This document shows, one piece after another, positions 54,255-64,000 of a DNA stretch of 64,000 nucleotides. Location of the stretch: NCBI GenBank assembly GCA_000151295.1, contig GG745343.1, positions 321,237 through 385,236 of the forward strand. Reading direction: 5' to 3'. Position numbers and translations under genes: made by a program. Source of the DNA: Allomyces macrogynus ATCC 38327. Its lineage: Eukaryota; Blastocladiomycota; Blastocladiomycetes; Blastocladiales; Blastocladiaceae. The notes beneath the pieces were generated by a model that saw nothing but the letters and a program-made list of their open reading frames with translations, searched no databases and was not told the DNA's origin. Position 1 is the first letter of the stretch; each line of letters opens with the position of its first letter.

Positions 54255-57200
54255 AAATTAGAATGTAATGCCGCGCTTGCTATGCCTACTTGTCCCAAGC
54301 GCTCAGTATGAATCAATTGATCGCGCCCAAGGCCTCTCGCTCGGCGCGCAATGCTGAAAACCAATCCAGAACGAACCTCGCATCGCGCCGCGTGCACACC
54401 CAACTTGCGGTGCAGGTCTGCAATGACGAGGTCGAGCGTCTCCACTATCTTAGCGACGCGCACCATGCGCAGCTTGAGCCCCCCACGCCGGTTCCTTGCA
54501 GCATTGCGTGACAAGCGTGCGTGTCGAGCGCGACCTCCTCGAGCGCGCTCTGCAGCATGTCCTTGTGCGCGTCATCAAGCTGGACCAAGCTGGCCAGCGC
54601 CGCGGCCGCGGCGTGTGACGTGAGCATGGCGAGCCGCACATCGCGAACGGATACGCGGTACCGCCAAACGGCGTGTGGGACGCTGCCCGGCAGCATCCGG
54701 CGGCGGCCGGTCGCGCGCCGACAAGCGCGCGACCAGGTGCTCCTCGTACTCGACCTGCACGTCCGGCGGCAACACGCCCTGCGGGACCACGTACTCGTGC
54801 CGCAGCGTGCGGAACCGGTGCACGCGCGCGACCCACGCGAGGACGGCGGCGTGAATCCGCGGCGGGAGCTTGTCGGCGTGCTGCTGCTGCTCCTTGCGCA
54901 TGAGCTGCTCGTTCAGGTGCTCTTGGTACTCTTCCTTGCGCAGCACGTCTTCGCGGACGACGATCTCGCCGTGACGCTTGTCCGACACGAGGGTTTCGAC
55001 AGTCGCCGAGTGCAGTTTCTGGAACCGCGGGCCATAGTTGAAGTACACGAGCAGGAGGAACACGGCCAAGCGCGTTTGGAACCGGGCTCGGTCAATGCGC
55101 GTTAGTTTGGTCTTGACGAGGCGCCAGACCGCGTGGTCTTTTGCCAGAATCTTGCCGATCAGCGGCACAATCGTATCACGCAGGTCAAACTCCGCGTAGC
55201 GCGTGCGGGCTTTCCAACTTTGCTCACACTTGTCCCAATCAAACGAGCCGAGCCGAGCGCCAATCGCCATGGGGTCGATCGGCTCGAGCAGCGTCAAGAG
55301 CCGATCCGAAATGATGAGCGAGTCGAACTGCGTCGCGAGCACGAGCAGGAGTGCCGCCGTCTTTTCGAGATGGAACAAGAAATCAAAGGGATGCACGACG
55401 TCGCCATTCTCGTCCATGAAGTAGACGTGACAGAAATAATCCTAGAGCGCCTTGCAGCCAAAGTAGAGATGAACGTTTGCGGCCGGGTCGGTCAGCTGGT
55501 AGCAAAGATGAATCAACATGAGCCCACAGTGGAGTTGGGCCAAGTGCCGAATGGGCGGTGCTGGGATGATGCCACGGAACGAGCCCATCAGTCACAACGA
55601 GCCCAGAACGTAGCCCTCGGACAGCGTCCTGGAACTCGTCAAACAACCCCCTATACGCATTTTGTACGCTCTTACTGACCCGGATCTGCGCGAGCTCGGC
55701 ATAGTCAAGCCCAAAGACGTTGGCCAGGAAGATGGTGCGGAACCAGCCAATTGGCGCCTGGAGCGAGTTGTCGCCCATGCGCGACTGCAAGGCCTGGACC
55801 AATTCAAACGTCACGAGCTGAATGTAGAACTGCTCGAGCGCGTCCTTGTGGACGTCTTCGCGCCTGTGCAGCGTCAGACTGATGTACTTCATGCGCTGGA
55901 TCAGCTTGGTCATGAGCATGTTCATGTCAGCGACAGCGCCGCGAAGCTGGGCCATCACAACCTCGGACAGCCGCGCGCGCAGCGTCTAGGCACCCACGAC
56001 CACCAGGTCGCCCTTGGCGGCACCTGACACGACAATCACAGCCTTGACGATCACGGGTGAAATGACAACGTGGCCCGGCAGCAGATGGAGGTCCTTGGAA
56101 AACGCGAGAAGCTCGGGCAGAGCACCTTGGCGGAAGTTGAGCAGCAGCAGTTCGGCCAGGAGCTGGAGAAGCGCGCTCATGGCCGACTTGGTGCGCTGCA
56201 ACTGCATCTGAGCGAGCTTGGCCATCAAATCCACAAAGTTGTTGTTGTGAGCGAGAAGGATGACGCGGCGTTGCAGCGCCTGAAAGCGCACAATTTCGAG
56301 CACCACCTTCAAGTCCAGGCTCTTCGACCCGTGCCAGGGCGAGAGTCGCGTGAGCTTCTTCCCGAGCGATTCCAAATCCTGCGGGTCCTCGGCCAGAGCC
56401 GCCAACGCGCCACCAATCCCGCCGCCCAGGCTCACGCCAGCCTTGTGGAGCTCGTCCATGGCTTCCTGCGCGAGCGCCGTCCACGCTTCTGGCTTGATGA
56501 GCGCGAGCACGAGCAAGTGCGGCATGACGAGTCTCGGCCTTGTTCCCGGCCTCACGCTACAGCTGTGCGGCCTCGGTCCACTTGTGCATGCGCTCGTAGA
56601 TGGGCGCGTCAAGCTCAAGCTTCTTCTCCTAGCTGCAGCAGCAGGTCCTTGCGGTGCCGGTTGAACAGCTGTCGCTTGGACGCCGAATCGAGGAACATGG
56701 CAAACCGCAGCACGTCTTGGTCGACCGCATTCATTTTCAGCGACCGGATCATGGCGACGCGCGCACGAGCACGGCGGGCGTAGCCGACTTGGGCGCGACG
56801 ACCACGAGCGCCTCGTGCACGAATCGAGGTTGCCCGTATTCCACGCAGCCTCGAGCGCGTCGTCCCATGCGTTGGTCTTGATGAACATTTACGTCGCGTC
56901 GCCTGGATCTGGGTCCACAGGAACGCTGGGTCGAATGCGCGCACGGGATTGGGCAGCAGCGGGTAGGATGCGCGCTCGAAACAATCAAAATCAACAGTCT
57001 TGTTCTTGCGATGCAGGCTGACGGGCTGGCCGCTTGCTTCCTCACCATCGCGGTCCCATTCGGCCTGGAGCTCGTCATCGTCGTCGTCGTCGTTCGACTT
57101 GGCAGATGCCGGCGCCTCGGCCTCGTCGTCGCCCTCCCCGACAGCCTCAAACACGCGCTCGTGCTGGAAAAACGGCTGGGTCAAGCGCTTTTCTTGGCCA

Positions 57201-60200
57201 TGTCCTCGTCGACCTCGGGGAAGAGTTTGCAGTACTTGTCGCGCTGCGTCTGCAAATTGGCTGCGAGCGTCGGCGACAGCGTGAGCAGCAGCTGCGTGAG
57301 CGGCTCGTCGGCCAACCCGCGCTTCCGGTAAACGTGCTTGCGCTGCCAGAGCTTGAGCAGCATGACCGTCGCCTTGCCAGTGCCGCTGCGCCTCAGGCAG
57401 AGCAAGCTGCCTTCGTGCCGGACCAGCCCCTTTTCCTGCTCCGTCAAGTCGCACAGTAAATCAAACGCGTGCAGCGCCTCGACCGACTCGGCGGCAAACT
57501 TTTCCCAGAGCGTGTGGTTGATCTGGTACGACTTGATCAGCTCTAACTGGCTTGCCGACGTGTTTTCGTTGTGGTCCGTGTCGGTGCACGTACTGCGGCG
57601 CAACGTGCGCACAAACTCGAACCTACCCGGCACCGTCGCCGGCACATACACGTTGGCGTTCTCGGCCGACCGCTTGACCTTGCGGCACGCGGCGATATAC
57701 TGGTTCGAGTGACTGCCGAGCGCCGACTTCGCCTGGTGCACGCCCTGCGCGATCGCGCTCCGTGGGCCTAGCCACCAGAACTTGATGATTTGCTTGACGT
57801 TGTCCTAGTGCGCGCGCAGCGCAATGCTCCAGAAAAACGCGTACTGCGTGGTCCCACCCGTGACGTGCATGTCGCCGAGATCGCGCGAGGTCTGCTTCTC
57901 GGCGAACCGCGCGCCGAATTTCCCGTCGAGCACGTGCACCATGGTGCGGATCACGGCGGTGCGGTCGCCGGTCGCCATGCGCCGCATCGTCTCCACCATT
58001 TGGTGCGACCACGAAGGCTCCCAGATGGCGCCCGCGAAGTCGAGCGCGTGCGACTTGCCGCGCGTGTTGGTGGCGGCCGCGGCTACGGGACGCTGCTGCG
58101 CTACGACGCGCTGTTGGACCACGGCGCGCGGTGCCGGCGGGGACGCGACGGCACGAGCGGCCAATCCCGACGACGAGGCCGCCACAGACGACGACGACGG
58201 ACCCACGGCCACCACCGTCTTGGCGGCAGGTGCCGGCTGTCTGTGCGCGCCCACGCGCGGCGGCTTCGCGCGTGCGACGGCGACGCCCGTCGCCGATTTG
58301 ATCATCTTTTCAACCTTTCGCGACGACCGTCGCGGCCTTGACCTCGTGGAAGAACGGCAGCGTTGACGCGTCGAGCACAATCTCGCGCGCCTTGGCGTTC
58401 TCAAGCAGTGCCTGCCAGACCGGGTTCTTGGCCCGCAGCGTCTTGGCGTGCCCGACAATCCAGCAGCTGTACCGCGCGCGCGTGATAGCGACATTCAGCC
58501 GGCGCGGTTCGCCAAGGAACCCAATCTTGCCCTTGGTGTTGGATCGCACGCACGAGAAAATAATGATATCGCGCTCCTGGCCCTGGAACCCGTCGATCGA
58601 ATTGATGCTCACGATCAGCTTGTCCTTGATCACGAGCATGTTGTGCCGCGCGATCGTCTCGACGACGCGCGTGCCGGGTACTTTGGCGAGCACCACCTGG
58701 ATCAGTTTGCACTGGTCGGAATACGGAGAGATCACGCCGACTTCGACGCGCGTGCTCGTCGGCAGTGCTTTGGCGACTGAGACGAGCATTTTCTTGATGT
58801 ACTCGGCCTCGATCGCGATTGAGTAGGACTGCGTTGCATTATCGCGCCATTCGGTGCCCTCGACATCAATGAACCAGTATGGCGCGAGATGCTCGCCGAG
58901 ATCGTTCCACATCTGGTGGAACCTGACGCGACCGAAATCCAGGTGGTCCTTCAACTGGCCGGCGTAAAACTGGTGCCGCGGGAACGTGCTGATGTGCGGG
59001 TGCATGCGGTACTGCGTGTCGAGGAAGAAGGTCGGGTACTGCACCGTCTTGAGCCGCTCAAACAGCGACCGGTCGTACTTGAACCGCTTGGCCACGTCCG
59101 AGGGCACGACCGAAGGCATCTGCCGGTCGTCGCCAACGAGCACAATCCGCTGCAGCTTCGGAATCCGCAGCAGTAGGCACGTGTCGGCCTCGACGAGCTG
59201 CGCGGCCTCGTCGACGATCGCGGTCTGCACGGGGCCGCTGACGCGCACCAACGACACCGTCGAGAACCAGATGAGCGTGTGCGCGCCAAACGTGATCATC
59301 TTTTCGCGATCCGACAGGCTGCACAGCGCGAGAATCGGGTGCAGGTTGCCGTGCAGCCGCGCGAGCACTTGCTCGACGCGCCGCTTGGCCGTCAGGAACT
59401 GGTACTCGACGGGGTTGTAAAAGTGCGCGGGCTTGCGGCCGTCGAGATCGCCGAGATCGACCAGACGTACTGCGCCGAGACGGACCACACTGTCGCGGCC
59501 TCGCGCGCCAGGTCCTGCAGGCCCGTACGCACGTCCTGCAAGACCGAGATGGCATCAACGAACTGCGTCGGCGCGAGCAGCGATGTCAGGACCGCGTCGT
59601 CGAGCCCCGCACAGCTTCATCCAGTCGGCGAGCCGACTGGTCAGCGTCGACTCGTAACACGCCCACATGGCGCTCACATCATCGCGGTCCGGTTCCACGC
59701 CCGTCGCGACCTCGACCGCATCGCAGTGGTCGTCCCAGACGCGCTCGAAATTAATCAGCAGCGTGTTGGTCTCGGCGTAGACTTGCTCGATCGCGGCGCG
59801 CAGGCCGTGCAACCGCTTGGTGTGGCTCTCGACGTAAATGAGCCGCAAATCGTCGTCGAGCCAAAGCCGCGCGGCGTTGCCGACGAGCGCCATGTCGCCG
59901 AGCCGGAAGAGCATGCCCCTGGGTGTGCTCACGCGTGCCTTTCGCGTAAACTGGATCAATCACTTGGCGTTCTCGGTCGCGGCCATGTTGGTCAGGCCTC
60001 TCACGAGACACCACTCGCCTTGCGCCAGCAGCTGCACGATCATGCCCATGATGGTGCTGGTCTTGCCTGTAGAGTCGGTCGGAATCAGAGTTCAGATCAC
60101 GGTCTCGCTGCCACCAACGAAAGCACAGAAAAACGCGTACTGGTACCTGGCGGCCCCTCGACGACAAACACCTTTTGCTGCTCCGCCAACAGCACATTCG

Positions 60201-60240
60201 AAATCGCGTGATCTGTGCGTTGATTCATCCTCGCACACTG
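54255..60240 (-). pseudogene. SF1 helicase locus: NAM7/UPF1-like module plus TRANK1-like module, interrupted
   Basis: From the 5' side (minus strand): motif Q (NQRTDHAISNVL), a Walker A region VVEGPPGT broken by an intron or lesion near 60140, then an intact 1.2 kb core (59488-58310) with IVDEAAQLVEAD, IVLVGDDRQMPS, FLDTQYRMHP, SIDGFQGQERDIIIFSCVRS and RRLNVAITRARYS: all SF1B motifs II-VI. After a low-complexity linker comes a second helicase-like module: WSHQMVETMRRMATG, TQYAFFWSIALRAH, LVRHEGSLLCLRRSGTGKAT (Walker A with Ala for Ser/Thr), LLLTLSPTLAANLQ, VDFDCFERASYPLL, as in TRANK1-type proteins. About 2.5 kb of helical C-terminus follows. A TGA at 59960-59962 can be explained by a 45-nt intron (59919-59963). 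TAG codons at 57805, 56629, 56557, 55986 and 55442 and several frame changes are not all explained. The N-terminus looks truncated. A living gene with a poor model is the alternative. Confidence 0.6.
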
Positions 60241-60633
60241 TACTTGACGGATATGCGGAAATCTGCGGCAAGTGTTGCAGAAAACGGACGGACGGTAAGC
60301 GGCGATGAGGTGGAGTAGCACAAAGCCTGGCGACATGAACGCTACACGAAAAAGCAGAGGAACAGAGACGCGTAGAAAGATGGATAACGAAATGGGGGCA
60401 AAGTATGATCGAAGGGTAGCAGCGGGCCCAACCGCTGGACAAAGAGGTATCAACTAAATGCAGCATGGTGCGTGCGAGTCGGTGAGAGATGACAAACATG
60501 GCACGAAAAACAAATAGAAAATGACGAGAATCTCAAGCGACGAAATAACCAAGCAACGATCCACGAGTGCCGCGGCGAGAAAAAAGACAACCGGGAGCGT
60601 GCAACGCATCAATCATTAAATCGTACGGCCTTT
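60241..60633. other. Intergenic
   Basis: AT-richer than its surroundings. No gene is seen. No N-terminal extension of the helicase can be traced upstream of 60240. Confidence 0.4.
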
Positions 60634-61364
60634 AGAGCCCATCAGCGCCTGGACCGTGAATCGCCAGGCCAGCGTCGTCAGAATCCATCGGCTCACCGGC
60701 GTAGACGCCCGAGGACGATTCGTCAGAGGACGTATCGCAGACGCGGCGAGTGCGAGAGCGTCCCGTGACGATCGGGAGGTCATCGTCGTCATCGTCGTCA
60801 TCGTTGGAAACAGCAGCCGGCCCGTCGTGCCTGCCCGCAACCGACCCGTCGCTTGCGTCCTCGCCGCCATCAGACCCATCCCGTCGTTCTCTGAGCCCCC
60901 GTCCTGCCTGGCGTCGTGGTCATGGCCATCATCGCCGTAACCCGTACCGACTTGGCTCCCTTCGCCGTCGAGCATCTGCACACTGACGTCGGGCGACGAC
61001 AGTGTGTCCGAGTCCAAGGTATCCGAGTCGGTCAACGCACCCATGTCGTGCGACGTTTCCGTCTCACTCAACGTGGTCGACTCGAAATCCAAATCGTCGC
61101 TGGTCGACTGGCCCGCGCCAGATTCCTCCTCGTCGTCGTCGACGACAAAACCGTCGAGATGGTACCCATAGGACCCGCCGGTGGCAGCGTGCGCAGCACC
61201 AAGAGCGACCGGTGGGGCAGCACCGTCCTCGAAATCGTCATGACTCTCGTCGTCAGAACCGGCCAAGGACACGGCCGCAGCGCCGAGAGCGTGCGGCGCA
61301 GGACCCGCAGCGCAGGACCTGCCGCGAGAACCAACGCGAAAAGAACCACGTGCCACACTGACAT
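60634..61364 (-). CDS. Acidic Ser/Asp-rich protein, N-terminus unresolved
   Basis: Most of the protein is Asp/Glu/Ser-rich: SDDESHDDFEDG, FVVDDDEEESGAGQSTSDDL, ETETSHDMGALTDSDTLDSD, then an Asp run, SSDESSSGVYAGEPMDSDD and a stop at 60634-60636. The acidic frame switches between about 60955 and 60910; a 44-nt intron (GTCGGT...CGCCAG) joins GEGSQ to the second acidic frame. At the 5' end the only nearby ATG (61362-61364) opens a hydrophobic leader, MSVWHVVLFALVLAAG, in a different frame from the acidic part, so either another intron follows it or the start lies elsewhere. If the leader is used, the protein would be secreted. No known domain; function unknown. Confidence 0.45.
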
Positions 61365-61643
61365 TATGCAGTCAACTCTCGGACAACGAGCACGCTTTCT
61401 CTTGCCCTCTCACTCCTCTCAGCGCAACCACAAACACATGTCGTGTAAATACTGAATAGCGATCTATTCGCCCCGCAACCCACACCGCCGCCCGTGCTGC
61501 AAGTCCGCCCCCTCCCACAAAGTCGGCGTCCCCGGCCGTCGGCCTTCCGCGGCGCGCGCGCACCTCCAGTCCGTCCCCGCCCCCTCCGCCCACACCTGCA
61601 CGAGACGGCTCGCTTGCGCCCGCCCGGCCCCCACGACTACGCG

Positions 61644-63043
61644 TCACAGCAGCCCCGCGTCCATGAGGCTGTTTTTCAGCACAATGTCGCGCACGGCTGC
61701 GAGCGTGAACTTGATTTGCGTCGTGTCGGTCGCGCACGTCAAGTGCGTGTAGACTTCCTTCGACTCGGATCGGTTGAGCCCCTCGAACTTGTCTTGGAAA
61801 AACGCGACCGCGTCCTCGTACTCGGGGCCGTCCTCGTACTCGGGGAACACGTCCGAGATTGGCGACGTCAGGATTTTTTCCTTGAACAGGTCGATCTACG
61901 GGTTACGGAGAGTGAGATGGGGTGGAGGAGAATGGACACGTCGTGGTACGCGCAGCCAAGAGCCGGCGCACAAGGGCGCGGATTGAGAGAAATGTACCTT
62001 GTTCAGGAACAGGATCATGCTCGTCTTGGTGAACCACCGCGAATTGCAGATGCTCTCGAACAGCTGCAGCGACTCCTTCATTCGGTTCTGTCCGGGGCAA
62101 CAGCGCACTCGTCAGTGGGGTGAACCGCGCACCGAATCAAAAAGGTCGACACACGCACCACTGACTCGTCCTCGAACAGCTTCTGGTCGTACTCGGAGAG
62201 CGACGCCATGTAGACGATCGCCGTCACGTTCTCAAAGCAATGAATCCACTTTTTGCGCTCGCTTCGTTGGCCGCCCACGTCAAACATCCTAGACGTCCCG
62301 CAAGCGACATCAGTTGCAGCATCCACCTCCGGAGCGACGGGTTCACCGGGACGTACCGGTACACCATGTTGTCAATGTTGAACGCCGTCTCGACAATGCC
62401 CGTGGTCTTGATGCGAGATCGCAATATGTCCTGGTCGGTTGGCACGTACCCGGGCTGCGTGATGCGGTCCATGTTGTCAAAGTAGCTACCGTTCGTTCGG
62501 TTGTTCGCCCACGGACCGTCGACGTCAGCGTGCGCGTATTTCGCCATTCACAGCACACCAAACCACCACGTACTACTTGGCCGAGTCATTGAGCTGGTAC
62601 TCCTTGGCGCGCGCAAACGCGTCCTTGACCCCCGAGTCTGCTAGCAGCGAGCGCATTGCCGTGACCAAGTCGGCGGGCACGTCGGTCGGCGCAATCACGC
62701 GGTTCACGTCCTTGACGGCCTCGACGTAGCTCGCGTTCCCCGCGTCGCCCAGCGGGACCCCGAGCCGCACCATGGCGTCGAGAATCGTGCGCATCGACTG
62801 GACCAGGTTATTCACAATGACCTCGCGAAACGACACGCGTTCCTGGTCGGTGAACCCGACGCCGTGAATCAGCTGCATCTGCTTGAGAATCGTCGACTTG
62901 CCGGACTCGCCCGTGCCGAGCAACAGCATCTTGATTTCCTTGCGTAAGCGCACGCGCTCGTCGCGCAACGACTTGTCAATGTCGTCGTTGATCGCCTTGG
63001 CCTCTGGCGAGGACGCCGCGACTTGGGACGACGTGCAGCCCAT
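61644..63043 (-). CDS. Heterotrimeric G protein alpha subunit
   Basis: Minus-strand exons are 63043-62574, 62485-62357, 62288-62159, 62087-61998 and 61895-61644 (356 aa). The N-terminus MGCTSSQ carries the myristoylation Gly2 and palmitoylation Cys3. G1 is [12 protein letters not shown], the helical domain follows, switch I is [14 protein letters not shown] (with the cholera-toxin-type Arg and the Thr that binds Mg), switch II is [13 protein letters not shown] with the catalytic Gln, G4 is LFLNKIDLFKEK and G5 is TCATDT. The end is [10 protein letters not shown]: the fourth residue from the end is Ala, not Cys, so no pertussis-toxin site. It transmits signals from seven-TM receptors at the plasma membrane. 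All four introns (68-102 nt) were placed by recovering these motifs. Confidence 0.96.
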
Positions 63044-63877
63044 GGTCGCGCCGGGTGGGGGTCGGCGGGTAAAGACGGTCGGCGGGCAAGAGGGCGAAGA
63101 CAGGCCGAGGATTTGGTCGAGAATAGAGGCGCGTCGCGGGATGGACGGGGCGGAATGGAGCCGAGAACAGCGTCGCCGTCGCCCGAGTGCGAGCTGAGAT
63201 CAAACGGTTGGTCGGTCGATCGGTCGAGGCCACTGGATACCGCGCACAGGAACAAGGGGACCCGGCAACCGTCCGAGTGCTTGTCCACGGCGCAAGGCGC
63301 CGTGGAGCGGGGAGAAAGAGGTCGCGAACGGGCCAAAAGACGTAGCGAACACACGGAGTTGTCGCACGTTCCACGATCACGGCGCGACAGAGCGGAAGAT
63401 TGGACAATGGCGTGTAGCGCGTAGCACGTTGTTGGGCGGGTCGGCGGCGAGCGGGTGACGAGGTCGTTGCCGTGATTAGGCTTCAGTACAAGAATTCGGG
63501 GCGCGGTTCAAGGGACCACGGCGGTCTCCGCTTGGCCGCGATCGTGTTGCTGCAAGTTAGATGGGAGTAGCGCGGCGCAAGGGGCACCAAGTCGCGGCGG
63601 CCATGAATGAGGGGGGGAACGTGTCGCCGTCGAGCAAAGAACGAGCTGGGATCATAAACGACGAAATATCACAGTCATGTGTGCCGAAAAACAAGACTCG
63701 CACGCCTGCTGAACGCGGTCATGTGTTTCTGGCTTTGCGGCACAAAAAGCGACGTTGCCAAACGATTTTTGTTGACGATCGTCGCCAACGGCCATGTCGA
63801 CGGCGTGCAGGCCGACAACGCCGACGTTCGCGGGGCTCTTGAAAGCACCGCACCCGCTGCACGCAACTGGCCGCAAC
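63044..63877. other. Intergenic region upstream of the Galpha gene
   Basis: Divergent region between the Galpha start (minus) and the partial gene at the right edge. No gene or clear TATA box is seen. Confidence 0.4.
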
Positions 63878-64000
63878 ATGGTCGCGCCGGTCCCCCTGCT
63901 CAACGTCAACTACGAAGGCCAGAACCTACAAGCCGTCCCGGCCGCCTTGCTCGCAGGACAACCAGCAACAGACGACCTGCATGATGGCCAGCTTTCTGCC
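63878..64000 (+). CDS. Start of an unidentified gene, 3' partial
   Basis: An ATG at 63878 opens a frame that runs off the window (41 codons; begins MVAPVPLLNVNYEGQNLQAV). The composition looks like real protein, but nothing identifies it. Confidence 0.35.
   Translation, partial: MVAPVPLLNVNYEGQNLQAVPAALLAGQPATDDLHDGQLSA

Noticed and set aside
59918..59963. TGA at 59960-59962 as a nonsense mutation in the helicase
   Set aside because: A 45-nt intron with a CACCCAG acceptor removes it and keeps frame, so this stop alone is not evidence of decay.
1..64000. tRNA or rRNA genes, CRISPR arrays, insertion sequences, prophage
   Set aside because: No cloverleaf with a GGTTCRA box, no rRNA core, no regularly spaced repeats and no transposase or integrase frame was noticed. 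The reverse transcriptase at 12-13 kb is TERT (TEN, T motif, VDIESAFDSI), not a retroelement.

Overview
This is nuclear DNA from a GC-rich eukaryote, most likely a fungus. Genes sit close together on both strands and are split by many short GT-AG introns (about 45-130 nt, often GTACGT/GTGCGT at the donor and yAG at the acceptor). Several genes have a TATAAA box 50-90 nt before the ATG. Gene content fits a saprotrophic fungus: a secreted polygalacturonase, a tyrosinase, Ser/Thr-rich wall-type proteins, an oxalate/formate-type transporter, DPM3, cofilin and a Galpha subunit. A zoosporic, early-diverging lineage such as Blastocladiomycota is my inference from the GC content, intron density and a possible flagellar LRR protein; it is not shown by the sequence.

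Layout. 0-9 kb: the 3' part of a four-TM Pro-rich membrane protein, an S9 peptidase, a gene-poor 2.4 kb stretch, and a secreted mucin-like protein with CxVCPxG modules. 9.6-13.9 kb: telomerase reverse transcriptase (TERT), which I could assemble as 18 exons with a continuous 1053-residue frame. 14-21 kb: tyrosinase, a CRAL-TRIO protein, cofilin (with an ATG-only first exon), DPM3 and a possible Pol I subunit. 21-33.5 kb: an F-box/LRR protein, NAD(P)HX dehydratase, a Gln/Ser-repeat protein, endopolygalacturonase and a short-chain dehydrogenase. 33.7-41 kb: a TRAIP-like RING E3, the CFD1/NUBP2 Fe-S scaffold ATPase and an MFS transporter. 41-54 kb: an F-box-like protein, an LRR protein, a TBC Rab-GAP, mitochondrial uL6, the RabGGTase beta subunit and a NudE-like coiled coil. 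54-60 kb: a large SF1 helicase locus (NAM7/UPF1-like plus TRANK1-like) carrying in-frame UAG codons. 60.6-64 kb: an acidic protein, a Galpha subunit and the start of an unknown gene.

These are mostly independent housekeeping and secretory genes, not an operon or cluster. Functional links are loose: the Rab-GAP and the Rab prenyltransferase beta subunit both act on Rab GTPases; polygalacturonase and transporter could serve plant-matter use; DPM3 supports the glycosylation that the Ser/Thr-rich secreted proteins would need. The most notable genome-level features are two well-supported GC-AG introns, at least seven introns that are multiples of three and stop-free (so they read as false coding insertions), very short introns near 45 nt, and the interrupted double-helicase locus. 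Exon coordinates were derived by hand from reading-frame continuity and family motifs; none has been checked against transcripts.
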